A stretch of DNA of 64,000 nt, taken from NCBI GenBank assembly GCA_015062605.1, contig SUUI01000009.1:1-64000 (forward strand), read 5' to 3'. How positions within the stretch are numbered: the stretch's first letter is position 1; each line of letters begins with the position of its first letter. The position numbers and the translations under genes are program-made. The stretch is from Eggerthellaceae bacterium (GTDB lineage Bacteria; Actinomycetota; Coriobacteriia; Coriobacteriales; Eggerthellaceae). The notes beneath the pieces were generated by a model. It was not told the origin of the DNA, did no database searches, and saw only the letters and a program-made list of their open reading frames with translations. Shown here in pieces: positions 24,941 through 34,167 of the stretch.

Positions 24941-26773
24941 TCAAACTTCAATAAGATTCACAATCACCATAGGTCTCTGCTTAGTACGCTCCCACAATAA
25001 CGAAAGCAGAGCATCTTTGCCGTTCTTCCTGAGCGATTTCATATCTGTGTCCTTCGAAATCGCGCGCCTCAATGCGTTGTAAACGCATTTCTTAAGCTCT
25101 TCTTGGAGATAGACATCATCCCCACCGGAGATTCCGCGTAAAGAAACCATGATTTCACCAGCGATGTCACGATTCTTGCAATCAACGGCAGCGCTCAAGA
25201 CGGCGATACCCTGTGAGCCGAGTTTGCCGCGCTCATCGAGGACGTCTTGCGAAGTATCGCCCACAGATAGACCATCTACGAGAACAATACCTGATTGCAC
25301 CGGAGAACCGTAATCGATGCTCCCATGCGTCATCTCGAGCACTTCCCCGTTCTCGCAAATGAAGATATTCTTCTGATCGACACCGGTAGCCTGAGCTAAG
25401 TCAGCATGTGCTCGGAGATGCATCGCTTCGCCATGAACCGGCATAAAGGCCTTCGGGCCGACGATGGACAAAATGAGTTTAAGTTCCTCAGCACCCGCAT
25501 GTCCTGACACATGGACCATAGCGCGCGATTTGTCATACACATCAGCACCGATTTTCGCGAGGGTGTTGATAACACGTATAACGGCCATTTCGTTACCAGG
25601 TACAGGTGTAGCGGAGATGATGACCGTATCGCCTTCTTCGATATCGATCGTTCGATGCTCTCCATTCGCGATACGAGTGAGAGCACTCAATGGCTCACCT
25701 TGACTGCCTGTGCACATAACGACAATCCGGTCGTGCGGCATTGTTTTGAGATCGTATGCGTCTACGAGATGCTCATCCCCAACATGCAGATAACCCAAAC
25801 GGCGCGCGATATCGAGGTTTTGAATCATGGAACGACCCGTCACAACGATCTTTCGGTCGCATGCGATAGCTGCATCGCAGATTTGCTGCAAGCGATGAAT
25901 GTGGCTCGCGAAAGAAGCGACAATGACGCGACCTGTTGCTCTCGACATAATCCTTTCGAGTACCTTGCCAACTTCGGCTTCAGAAGGTGTGAACGTCTTG
26001 ACCATCGCATTGGTTGAATCGCTCATCATCAAATCGACGCCCATCTTACCGAATCTGCTCAGCGCACCGAAATCGGTTGTAACACCATCAATAGGCGTTT
26101 GATCGAGCTTGGAGTCACCGGTATGAAGTACGTTTCCGGCAGGGCTTTCGATGAATGCACCGACGGCACCCGGAATCGAATGATTCACGGCAAAGAAATG
26201 CACCTTGAAGTAGCCAAGCTCGATTGTGTCTCCTGCCCTTACTTCGACAAGCTTCGCATTCGAGATTTTATGCTCCTCGAGCTTACCTTCGATGAGGCCA
26301 AGCGTAAGCTTGGTGGCATAAATGGGGACTTGGACATCGAGGTCCTTGAGCAAATACGGCAAAGACCCCGTATGGTCTTCATGACCATGCGTGATGAAGA
26401 TGCCCTTTAGCTTATCAACGTTCTCCAACACGTACGTGTAATCGGGAAGGATGAGATCGATGCCAGGATGATCGTCATCGGGAAACATGATGCCCGCATC
26501 ATCGACGACCATGCAATCCTTGTACTCGAAGACGGTCATGTTCTTGCCGATGGCATCAAGGCCACCAAGCGGGATGATGCGCAAAGGTGCGTTGTCCGCC
26601 TTGGGCTTCTTGGCAGTTGATTTCTTTGGGGCTTTCTTCCCACGCAAAGTTGAACCGAGAGCAAAAGGCTTATCAGCAGGAGCTTTAGACGCGTCCATAG
26701 AAGTGTTGTCTGCAGAACCCGTTTGCTTTGCAGCAACATATGCACCATTGCGGCGCTTAGATTTTGAACTCAT
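24941..26773 (-). CDS. rnj: Ribonuclease J
   Basis: A 610-residue metallo-beta-lactamase/beta-CASP RNase with endo- and 5'-exonuclease activity in RNA maturation and decay. The metal-binding motif is THGHEDHTGSLPYLL (about residues 126-140). The PLGGLDAIGKNMTV strand precedes it. Later motifs include TGSQGEP and SGHAGAEEL. An extra N-terminal region of about 60 residues rich in Ala, Lys and Ser (KKAPKKSTAKKPKA), seen in actinobacterial RNase J, probably binds RNA. It lies between dapA and ftsK. Confidence 0.96.
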   Translation of the reverse strand: MSSKSKRRNGAYVAAKQTGSADNTSMDASKAPADKPFALGSTLRGKKAPKKSTAKKPKADNAPLRIIPLGGLDAIGKNMTVFEYKDCMVVDDAGIMFPDDDHPGIDLILPDYTYVLENVDKLKGIFITHGHEDHTGSLPYLLKDLDVQVPIYATKLTLGLIEGKLEEHKISNAKLVEVRAGDTIELGYFKVHFFAVNHSIPGAVGAFIESPAGNVLHTGDSKLDQTPIDGVTTDFGALSRFGKMGVDLMMSDSTNAMVKTFTPSEAEVGKVLERIMSRATGRVIVASFASHIHRLQQICDAAIACDRKIVVTGRSMIQNLDIARRLGYLHVGDEHLVDAYDLKTMPHDRIVVMCTGSQGEPLSALTRIANGEHRTIDIEEGDTVIISATPVPGNEMAVIRVINTLAKIGADVYDKSRAMVHVSGHAGAEELKLILSIVGPKAFMPVHGEAMHLRAHADLAQATGVDQKNIFICENGEVLEMTHGSIDYGSPVQSGIVLVDGLSVGDTSQDVLDERGKLGSQGIAVLSAAVDCKNRDIAGEIMVSLRGISGGDDVYLQEELKKCVYNALRRAISKDTDMKSLRKNGKDALLSLLWERTKQRPMVIVNLIEV

Positions 26774-26791
26774 GCGAATCCTTTACATGAA

Positions 26792-26810
26792 GCCTCGCAC
26801 ATGGCGAGGC
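26792..26810 (-). terminator. Hairpin between dapA and rnj
   Basis: A 7-bp stem (GCCTCGC/GCGAGGC, 5-nt loop) lies just after the dapA stop. There is no clear T-run, so it may slow rather than end transcription. Confidence 0.3.
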
Positions 26811-26816
26811 CGAATA

Positions 26817-27722
26817 TTACAGTACGCCGACCTCGCGCATGACATCGGCAAGATGATCGATTTGCGCAGGTGTTGCATCAACGAGAGGGAGACGCACGCC
26901 ACCAACGTTGAAACCGACGAGCGCAAGCGCTGCTTTGACGAGAATCGGGTTCGATGTATCGAACAGGCCCGTCATCAAAGGCATCAAACGCTCATTCGCC
27001 ACTTGGGCATTCTCCCAATCCTTTGCCGCGCACAAATCGACGATCTCTTTCATGCGGGCAGGAGCGACATTGGCAATCGTTGAGATGACGCCGACGCCGC
27101 CGAGCTTCATGATGTCCATCGTCGCTGAATCGTCGCCGGAATAGACGCAGAAACCTTCAGGGGCTTTCTCGCAAATCTCGGCGATTTGATCGAGCTTGCC
27201 TGACGCTTCTTTGACAGCAACGATATTGTCGAAATCATTAGCAAGGCGAAGCGTGGTTTCTGCTTGCATATTCACCACGCAGCGACCCGGGATGTTGTAC
27301 AGGATGATGGGAAGCTCAACACCCTTGGCGATAGTTGCGAAATGCTGGTACATGCCCTCTTGGGGAGGTTTGTTGTAATATGGAACGACGCACATATAGC
27401 CACTGATGCCGAGATCGGCAACGCGTTGCGCGAAAATCACGGAATGCTCAGTGCAGTTATCGCCTACGTTCGCGATAACAGGAATACGCCCGTCAATAGC
27501 TTCGATAACCGCCTTGAACAAATCTGTCTTCTCTGCATAGGATGCAGTCGGGCACTCGCCCGTTGTACCCATGATGATGAGAGAATCGCTGCCGCCTTCC
27601 ATAAGGCGCACGGCAAGTTCTTGAGCACGATCGTAATCAACGGAGCGATCTTCCTTGAAAGGCGTGATCATCGCAGGGATCATGCGGCCGAATACTGGTT
27701 GTGTTGCTCCCGAAGTTGTCAT
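26817..27722 (-). CDS. dapA: 4-hydroxy-tetrahydrodipicolinate synthase
   Basis: A 301-residue TIM-barrel aldolase that condenses pyruvate with aspartate semialdehyde, the first step towards diaminopimelate and lysine. The signature GTTGECPTA (about residues 49-57) and the strand YNIPGRCVVN (Tyr near 138) are present. The Schiff-base lysine lies in IVAVKEASG (about 165). The ATG at 27722 is preceded by AGAGGTG; a GTG three codons upstream lacks such support. It follows dapB, which catalyses the next step. Confidence 0.96.
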   Translation of the reverse strand: MTTSGATQPVFGRMIPAMITPFKEDRSVDYDRAQELAVRLMEGGSDSLIIMGTTGECPTASYAEKTDLFKAVIEAIDGRIPVIANVGDNCTEHSVIFAQRVADLGISGYMCVVPYYNKPPQEGMYQHFATIAKGVELPIILYNIPGRCVVNMQAETTLRLANDFDNIVAVKEASGKLDQIAEICEKAPEGFCVYSGDDSATMDIMKLGGVGVISTIANVAPARMKEIVDLCAAKDWENAQVANERLMPLMTGLFDTSNPILVKAALALVGFNVGGVRLPLVDATPAQIDHLADVMREVGVL

Positions 27723-27800
27723 AGATAACACCTCTTTCGCTACTACGTTTCTATTGCGTGCTTTTCTGTAGCATACACCATTAATGCAAGATGTAAGCTC

Positions 27801-28568
27801 TTACAGGAAATTCTCCAAACCAACGATTAGACCATCGCGGTCAACAACCTTGCGGATGGCGAGCATAACGCCAGGCATATAGGATTGCCTATCCCAAGAA
27901 TCGTGTTTGATCGTAAGCGTTTGGCCCATCGACCCGAAGATGACCTCTTGAGTTGCGACGAAGCCGTCAGAACGAATCGAATGAACGGGGACACCATCGA
28001 CAAGCGCGCCTCTGGCGCCATCGGCACCCTCAATCTCGGTTTCCTTCCCTGGAGCGGCGCTTACACGGCCATCACGTGCTTCGCAAATTATGGATGCCGT
28101 ACGCACGGCTGTGCCTGAGGGTGCGTCCTTCTTGCTTGCATGATGGAACTCAAGAACTTCAGCCTCAGGAAACAGAGCTGCAGCCATCTTGGAGAATTGC
28201 ATCATCAACACAGCCCCCGTTGTGAAATTCGGGGCATGGAACAAACATGTTCCGTCTGGGGCAAGCGAAGCAAGCTCACTCAATTTGTCTTCGGTAAGTC
28301 CCGTGGTGCCGACTACACAATCAACACCCGCGGGAAGCGCCACACGCAACGTGGACTCGACAACGCTCGGTGCTGTGAAATCGACAAGGACATCGAAATC
28401 CTCATTCTCAAGCGCCTCAGCAATCGACGGATATGCCGGAAATCCGATATCGGAAGGGGCATATGGATCAATGCCGCATACCAATTGCATATCAGGTTGG
28501 GCTTGAACCGTCTTAACGACAGTAGAACCCATCTTCCCAGCACATCCGCATACTGCAACCTTAATCAT
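27801..28568 (-). CDS. dapB: 4-hydroxy-tetrahydrodipicolinate reductase
   Basis: A 255-residue NAD(P)H-dependent reductase, the second step of the lysine/diaminopimelate branch. It has the Rossmann motif VAVCGCAGKMGS at the N-terminus, the VVGTTGL turn near residue 85, and the family signature EFHHASKKDAPSGTA with the catalytic His-His and Lys near 142-155. The ATG at 28568 has GAGGGGG upstream. It is transcribed with dapA, 78 bp upstream of it. Confidence 0.96.
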   Translation of the reverse strand: MIKVAVCGCAGKMGSTVVKTVQAQPDMQLVCGIDPYAPSDIGFPAYPSIAEALENEDFDVLVDFTAPSVVESTLRVALPAGVDCVVGTTGLTEDKLSELASLAPDGTCLFHAPNFTTGAVLMMQFSKMAAALFPEAEVLEFHHASKKDAPSGTAVRTASIICEARDGRVSAAPGKETEIEGADGARGALVDGVPVHSIRSDGFVATQEVIFGSMGQTLTIKHDSWDRQSYMPGVMLAIRKVVDRDGLIVGLENFL

Positions 28569-28632
28569 CACATACCCCCTCATCAGTTAACGTTTCCACA
28601 CAAAGTATGTGCTTCAATAGTATCCTTTTCTC

Positions 28633-30840
28633 CTACGATTCGTGGCGGCGACGTGGCGTGCGGCCGTTTCCGGCTCCGCGATTGCGGTTCCCGCCATTAT
28701 TGCGGCGGTCGTCTGCACCACCGCGCGGGCGGCGTGCATCTCCACTGCCAGCAGGAGCATCCGGCTTGTTCGGACGATCGAGGGAGATCTTGCCATTTGC
28801 ATCAACATCGATGACCTTGACCTCTATGACGTCACCGAGATTCAGGACGTCTTCAACGCGACCGACACGACCATTGGCCATACGGCTGATGTGCAAAAGA
28901 CCGTCTTTACTTGCGGTAAGCTTGATGAACGCACCGAAATCCTTGATGCCGACGACCTCACCGTTGTAAATCTCGCCGACCTCGGGCTCCTTGACGATAT
29001 CGAGGATCATTCTCTTCGCTGCTTCACCCGCAGGACCTTCGATAGCCGCGATGTGGATGGTGCCATCCTCTAGGATCTCTATTTGAGCACCGGTCTCATC
29101 CTGGATGCCGCGTACAACCTTGCCACCCGTACCGATGACCTCGCGGATCTTGTCAACCGGGATGTGGATGGTCTCAATACGCGGAGCGGTATCACGAAGC
29201 TCAGGACGAGGCTCTGGGATCTGCTCGAGCATGGCTTTCAAGATGAAAGCACGCCCTTCCTTCGCCTGAGCAAGCGCACGAGCGAGGATCTCGACGGAAA
29301 GACCACGCGCCTTATTGTCCATCTGGAGCGCGGTGATTCCATTCTCGGTACCGCAAACCTTGAAATCCATGTCACCGAGGAAGTCCTCGAGACCTTGGAT
29401 ATCAGAGAGAATGACGGTCTTGTCGCCTTCCTTGATTAGGCCCATTGCGATACCCGAGACGGGATGGGAAATCGGAACGCCAGCATCCATCAATGCAAGC
29501 GTAGAGGCACACGTGGATGCCATGGAAGACGAGCCATTGGACTCGAGAACCTCCGAAACCACGCGGATGGCGTAAGGGAAGTCATCCTCTAATGGGATGA
29601 CGGGACGAAGCGCCTTCTCAGCAAGTGCACCATGCCCGACCTCGCGGCGCTTCGGAGCACCCATGCGACCGGTCTCACCCGTGCAATACGGCGGGAAATT
29701 ATACTGATGCATGTAACGCTTGCCCTCGGCAGGGTCGATGGTATCGAGTCGCTGCCATTCGTTGAGCATACCGAGTGTGCAGATGCTCATAACCTGGGTT
29801 TGACCACGCTGGAACAAACCAGAACCATGGACGCGCGGCAGATAGCCCGGAACGATATACAGAGGACGGATCTCATCGGTAGCGCGACCGTCTACGCGCT
29901 CGCCCGTCTCGATGACCATCTTGCGCATAGCATGCTTCTCAAGTGACTTGAGCTCGGCAGCGATATCGCTTCCCCACATGGAGAGTTCCTCATCGGTGAA
30001 CTCGGCTTGCTTGATGGCAGCCTTAAGCTCCTCAACCTTCAAAAGACGCGCTTGCTTGTCCGCGTCTTTAAGGGCTTCCGCCATCTTGTTATAGTAAGGG
30101 TTAATGCGCTCAGCGATGCTCGGGTCGGCCATATGGAGATCGTATGCGAGAGGTTCGGGATTAACCTTAGCGATGAACTCAGCTTGTTTCTCGCAGAATG
30201 CAGCGATAGCTTCTTGGCCGAACGTCATTGCAGCAAGCATATCGTCCTCGGAAACCTCTTTGGCTCCCGCCTCAACCATTGAGATGTAATCAGCTGTGCC
30301 CGCAATGGTAAGTTCGAGGTCGGATTGCTCCTGCTCTTCGAATGTCGGATTTACGATGAACTCGCCGGTTTCGGTATTGCGAGCGATGCGTACGCACGCA
30401 GCAGGGCCATCGAAAGGTGCGCCGCCTGCCAAAAGAGCAGCGGAAGCGCCCATGATGCAAATGGTGTCTGGCTGGTTAACCTGATCACACACGAAGGTGG
30501 TCGCAACGACATGCACTTCGCGCTTGAAACCATCTGGGAATCCGGTGCGGATTGGACGGTCGATCATGCGAGCTGTGAGCGTGCCTTTTTCGGAAGGACG
30601 TGCTTCACGCTTCAGATAGCCGCCAGGGATGCGACCGACGGCGTACATCTTCTCGATGAAGTCGACGGTTAACGGGAAGAAGTCGTAGTTCTTCTCTTCC
30701 TTCGAAACGACTGCGGTCACCAGCACCGAGGTTTCGCCTTGAGAGACGAGTACCGCCCCGGTAGCCTGCTTTGCAAGCTCGCCGGTTTCAAATCGATATT
30801 GTTTGCCGTACAGTTCGAAGGATTCAACGATTTTTGCCAT
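28633..30840 (-). CDS. pnp: Polyribonucleotide nucleotidyltransferase (PNPase)
   Basis: A 735-residue phosphorolytic 3'-5' exoribonuclease. Two RNase PH domains (about residues 1-235 and 315-545) flank a helical domain. A KH domain (about 560-615, IREVIGTGGKVVRGIQ) and an S1 domain (about 620-690, GEIYNGEVVGIKDFGAFIKL) follow. The C-terminal tail (about 695-735) is rich in Arg, Gly and Asn (RPRGGADDRRNNGG), an RNA-binding type of disorder. The ATG at 30840 is preferred over a TTG two codons earlier. It follows rpsO, the classical rpsO-pnp arrangement, with a terminator-like hairpin between them. Confidence 0.97.
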   Translation of the reverse strand: MAKIVESFELYGKQYRFETGELAKQATGAVLVSQGETSVLVTAVVSKEEKNYDFFPLTVDFIEKMYAVGRIPGGYLKREARPSEKGTLTARMIDRPIRTGFPDGFKREVHVVATTFVCDQVNQPDTICIMGASAALLAGGAPFDGPAACVRIARNTETGEFIVNPTFEEQEQSDLELTIAGTADYISMVEAGAKEVSEDDMLAAMTFGQEAIAAFCEKQAEFIAKVNPEPLAYDLHMADPSIAERINPYYNKMAEALKDADKQARLLKVEELKAAIKQAEFTDEELSMWGSDIAAELKSLEKHAMRKMVIETGERVDGRATDEIRPLYIVPGYLPRVHGSGLFQRGQTQVMSICTLGMLNEWQRLDTIDPAEGKRYMHQYNFPPYCTGETGRMGAPKRREVGHGALAEKALRPVIPLEDDFPYAIRVVSEVLESNGSSSMASTCASTLALMDAGVPISHPVSGIAMGLIKEGDKTVILSDIQGLEDFLGDMDFKVCGTENGITALQMDNKARGLSVEILARALAQAKEGRAFILKAMLEQIPEPRPELRDTAPRIETIHIPVDKIREVIGTGGKVVRGIQDETGAQIEILEDGTIHIAAIEGPAGEAAKRMILDIVKEPEVGEIYNGEVVGIKDFGAFIKLTASKDGLLHISRMANGRVGRVEDVLNLGDVIEVKVIDVDANGKISLDRPNKPDAPAGSGDARRPRGGADDRRNNGGNRNRGAGNGRTPRRRHES

Positions 30841-30983
30841 GCTCAATTCTTTCTCTTCTTCGCAAGCGCCCTATTGCGCTTGGACTTCTTCGGATAGCGC
30901 TACTCGTTCTTCGCGGAATCCTCGAGCAAAAACGCCTTTACGTTTTCGACCGATATCGCATGCTTGCTAAAGCCTGCGAAAAC

Positions 30984-31007
30984 AAAGACCCGCAACCGCG
31001 GGCCTTT
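30984..31007 (-). terminator. Hairpin between rpsO and pnp
   Basis: A stem AAAGaCCCGC / GCGGGcCTTT with a 4-nt loop lies 12 bp after the rpsO stop and is followed by TTTG-TTTT-like bases on the minus strand. It probably ends most rpsO transcripts and limits read-through into pnp. Confidence 0.65.
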
Positions 31008-31019
31008 GCATTAAACAGA

Positions 31020-31307
31020 TTAGATGTTGTCGCGGATGCCGAGTTTCTTGATCAAGGTACGATACTCTTCGATATCGTTGGCCTTGATGTGCTTCAACAG
31101 ACCGCGGCGCTTACCAATAAGCATCATGAGGCCACGACGGGTATGGTTATCCTTCTTGTGAACCTTGAGATGCTCGGTGAGATTACGGATGCGCTCGGAG
31201 AGGATTGCAACCTGGACCTCAGCGCTGCCGGAGTCCTTCTCGTTTTTCCCGAACTCCTTGATGAGTTCGGCCGTGCGCTCCTTGGAGATGCTCAGCTTAT
31301 CTGCCAT
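31020..31307 (-). CDS. rpsO: 30S ribosomal protein S15
   Basis: A 95-residue ribosomal protein that binds the central domain of 16S rRNA. The family signature is clear: [29 protein letters not shown] (about residues 43-71), and it ends KKLGIRDNI. It is about six residues longer than usual at the N-terminus. The ATG at 31307 is preferred, with GGTGG upstream. It precedes pnp. The 5' region (31308-31420) contains two hairpins that could serve S15 autoregulation. Confidence 0.97.
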   Translation of the reverse strand: MADKLSISKERTAELIKEFGKNEKDSGSAEVQVAILSERIRNLTEHLKVHKKDNHTRRGLMMLIGKRRGLLKHIKANDIEEYRTLIKKLGIRDNI

Positions 31308-31420
31308 GGTATATACCACCTTTCTTCATGTGCACGCATGCACAAACGTTTCGCGACGTATAATCTATCGCCGCACCGTACTACTCGTTTCGCTGAGTAG
31401 GCAAGCAGTGGATGCATGCT
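31308..31420 (-). promoter_or_regulatory. Structured leader of rpsO
   Basis: Two hairpins lie here: CTACTC/GAGTAG around an 8-nt loop (31380-31399) and GTGCA/TGCAC (31330-31343). S15 often regulates its own translation through such leaders in many bacterial groups. I could not fix the promoter. The assignment is inferred from position and pairing only. Confidence 0.35.
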
Positions 31421-31502
31421 AACTAAGTGAAACGTTGCCGTGCAATTAACACAGCCTTATTATTTTATCTATTCCCTAATCGGATTACAAGGAAAAATTC
31501 CA

Positions 31503-31793
31503 TTACGGTCTTAAGCCTTTGCTGTTATTCTTCAGCACGAATGGAGGCACGCCGGCTTGACAAGCACGCATACCCTTGATGAATTGATCGGCACATGATG
31601 TTTGTTTACGACCGCAGGTATTCCCTTCCCAATACGATGCAAGCTCATCGACCGTCCTACCTTCGGAGATCTTCGCGATGGCCTTAAGGTTTCCGTTGCA
31701 ACCGCCATTGAACTTGACGTTGTGAACGACATCACCATCAAGCTCGAAGTCTACCCAGTATGGGCAACAATCTTCCAAACGATAACGATACAT
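31503..31793 (-). CDS. TSCPD-domain protein of unknown function
   Basis: A 96-residue protein matching the small TIGR03905/TSCPD family: VHNVKFNGGCNGNLKAI (about residues 22-38), then GRTVDELASYWEGNTCG, then TSCADQFIKGM. The conserved cysteines suggest metal or cluster binding. The TSCPD domain is also found at the C-terminus of class II ribonucleotide reductases, but this stand-alone form has no known function. The ribosome binding site AGGAGG is strong. It follows recO by 42 bp. Confidence 0.85.
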   Translation of the reverse strand: MYRYRLEDCCPYWVDFELDGDVVHNVKFNGGCNGNLKAIAKISEGRTVDELASYWEGNTCGRKQTSCADQFIKGMRACQAGVPPFVLKNNSKGLRP

Positions 31794-31835
31794 GCTTCCT
31801 CCTTCTAAAGCCTCATGGCAATTGTCTCATGCTTA

Positions 31836-32612
31836 TCATGTCGAAGCGCAGGTAAATAGGAAATTCAGGGATTTCAGGTTGATGGAGAAATGCGTACGCG
31901 CCCAAGTCTGGCAAAACCGAAGCAACGCGAACGAAACATCATCATCCACCACGAAATCATCGATCTGCTCTAATGTAGCGTGCAGAAGGCTATGCGCCCA
32001 TGAAAGCATCGGTGCAGGTACGATGACCGTATCCGATCCTGCATGGCATGCATCACACACTACTCCACCTTCGATGTAGCTGATATGCATCATGCGATCG
32101 GTATTTTCAAGATAGCCGGTTGTATCTTCTCCACATGACACGCAATGAGCAAGCGAGGGGCGAACACCAGCATACGAGAGGGCCTTAAGAAGAAATGCGG
32201 CGGTCAGCTGAATGGCTTTCCGTGCATCCGATGCACTCATATGCGTGAACGTGGCCTGCGCAAGAGCAAAGAGCATGGGGCTCTTCAAGCCGAGTTGGGA
32301 GACCCTGTCGAGGAATTCCACGCATGAGCTTGCGCAGGCGGTGTGCTCAAGGCTTATGCGCAAAGGGTCGAAACCCTCCACAAGGCGAGCTTCCTTGACG
32401 ATGTCGAGATTACGCCCCTTTGCAAGAAGTAGATCGTCGATACTGAATAGCTCGAGCCTCGATGCGAACGAACTCGTTGGTTTTCGCGCCCCCTTCGCAA
32501 CGGCACGGATCTGGGAGCCATCCTCAGCAAGAAACGTGCAAATCAAATCGCTCTCGTTAAGCTTCGTCTTTCGCAAAACCAAAGCACGGATCGAATAAGT
32601 CGCCTGGGCCAC
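31836..32612 (-). CDS. recO: DNA repair protein RecO
   Basis: A 258-residue mediator of RecFOR-type recombinational repair that helps RecA load on SSB-coated DNA. The N-terminal OB fold covers about residues 1-80 (YSIRALVLRKTKLNESDLI). A helical domain follows, with a zinc site near residues 163-200 (CVSCGEDTTGY and VVCDACHAG). Length and order match the family. GTG start with AGGCGG upstream, 9 bp after the zinc-ribbon/PASTA gene. Downstream of era, as in many bacteria. Confidence 0.95.
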   Translation of the reverse strand: MAQATYSIRALVLRKTKLNESDLICTFLAEDGSQIRAVAKGARKPTSSFASRLELFSIDDLLLAKGRNLDIVKEARLVEGFDPLRISLEHTACASSCVEFLDRVSQLGLKSPMLFALAQATFTHMSASDARKAIQLTAAFLLKALSYAGVRPSLAHCVSCGEDTTGYLENTDRMMHISYIEGGVVCDACHAGSDTVIVPAPMLSWAHSLLHATLEQIDDFVVDDDVSFALLRFCQTWARTHFSINLKSLNFLFTCAST

Positions 32613-32621
32613 GCTTACCGC

Positions 32622-34070
32622 CTAATTGAGCGTGTAATTGTTGCTTGCATCGAAATGCGCCGACCCGGATATGGTCTTCGTCGAACCATAGACCGTTTCT
32701 CCATCAAGGACGGTGAACGCCTGACCGGTGACCGTAAAGTTCACAACATCGTTTCCAGCATATTCAATCGAATCGACCGAATGGATGTAATAGCTCGTTC
32801 CGCCGATATAGGCAGTTGCGCCATCATAGAGAACGCCACGCATGATGTCAGTCAATTCATGAGCACGGGATTTCGTAACGCGAATCGTGACTGTACTTTC
32901 GGATGGATACTTGCTATCCGCCTCGGGAGAGGTGGAAACAACTTGGCCTTCTGGTGCACCCTCCGTATAGTCGTATTCAATTGATACGTAATATCCGGCA
33001 TCCTGCACGGCAGCGATGGCAGACTGTTCGTCCATGCCGACGACATTAGGTACGGTATAGGGCTCCGCTACGGTAACAGTAACAGGAGTCGCACCTTTAA
33101 CCTTCGTCCCGGCCTCAGGAGAGATAGATAGGACCTTCCCCTCATCGTCGTTCGATTTCACCTTCTGGTATGTGACGTTTTCATAGCCGGATTCGGAAAG
33201 GAGTTTCTTGGCTTCCTCTTCGGATTTTCCGACGACGTCGGGAATGGTACGCGGTGTAGCAACATGGATGACAACCTCCCCGCCTTTGCGTGCCCTATCG
33301 CCGCTCTTCGGATCGCTTAAAATGACCTTTCCTTCGGTATCGTCAGATTTCACTTGCATGGAACGGACGGAAAAGCCCTTTTCCTGCAAAACGTTCAATG
33401 CTTCCGACTCGTTCATGCCGACAACGTTCGGCACACGGATGCCTCCCCATAATTCGAAGAAATAGGTAACACCGGCTATTGCTCCAGCCAGAACGATGAT
33501 AGCTAAAAGAATGAAAAGGCCCTTACGACGCGGACGCGAGGTCGTCGGTTCAGAACCTGGCTCCGGAGCACTGTAAATCTCAGAATCAGCAACGCCCGAA
33601 TCAGGATCGTCGAAAACCACGGGCATCTGCAACGTTGCATCGACGTTCCAAGCGCCTCTCTGCTCATAAGAATCGTCCGAAGGCAGTTCCTGGGTTGTTG
33701 CAGTAGCGGAAGGATGCGAAACATCGTATGGGTCGGGTATGTAAGAAAGCGCATCATTGCCGCCATGGTCGGATCGAAATCCATCAGAGAATGCAGCGGC
33801 ATGCGGAGCGGCATAGTCAATAGACTCGGTCGGATAATCGGATATAGGATCGTCCATCAAGCTCGCGGCAGCTGTAGCCGCAGCATGCTTGGCCGTACGA
33901 AGCGATTTGACGCGAGGAAGCGAAGCGGTGGGAACCTCGGCTACTGGGCGGGCTATTTCGGACGGATCGGGAAGATCGACACGAGATGCGTGCGGATCGA
34001 GCGGCAGGCCGCATTCATTGCAGAACTTCGCTCCATCTGGGTTGGGATTCAAGCAATTCGGACAGATCAT
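32622..34070 (-). CDS. Zinc-ribbon membrane protein with three PASTA domains
   Basis: A 482-residue protein. It begins with a zinc ribbon (CPNCLNPNPDGAKFCNECG, residues 3-21). A low-complexity cytoplasmic region (about 30-180) precedes one membrane helix (about 184-206). Three PASTA repeats follow outside (about 212-280, 281-345, 346-410), each starting with a variant of VPNVVGMNESEA. A C-terminal beta-rich domain has no name I recognise. PASTA domains bind muropeptides or beta-lactams, usually on PknB-type kinases. Here the kinase is absent and a zinc ribbon takes its place, so this may be a cell-wall sensor or scaffold. It lies between era and recO. Confidence 0.85.
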   Translation of the reverse strand: MICPNCLNPNPDGAKFCNECGLPLDPHASRVDLPDPSEIARPVAEVPTASLPRVKSLRTAKHAAATAAASLMDDPISDYPTESIDYAAPHAAAFSDGFRSDHGGNDALSYIPDPYDVSHPSATATTQELPSDDSYEQRGAWNVDATLQMPVVFDDPDSGVADSEIYSAPEPGSEPTTSRPRRKGLFILLAIIVLAGAIAGVTYFFELWGGIRVPNVVGMNESEALNVLQEKGFSVRSMQVKSDDTEGKVILSDPKSGDRARKGGEVVIHVATPRTIPDVVGKSEEEAKKLLSESGYENVTYQKVKSNDDEGKVLSISPEAGTKVKGATPVTVTVAEPYTVPNVVGMDEQSAIAAVQDAGYYVSIEYDYTEGAPEGQVVSTSPEADSKYPSESTVTIRVTKSRAHELTDIMRGVLYDGATAYIGGTSYYIHSVDSIEYAGNDVVNFTVTGQAFTVLDGETVYGSTKTISGSAHFDASNNYTLN

Positions 34071-34167
34071 GGCTGCGTTTCCTTTGTGCGTTTGATGTGT
34101 CGTTATAGCGCTATTTCACTTTGCAGATATTGTACCGCACTTCAACGTTATCGCATTCGTTAAGGAC

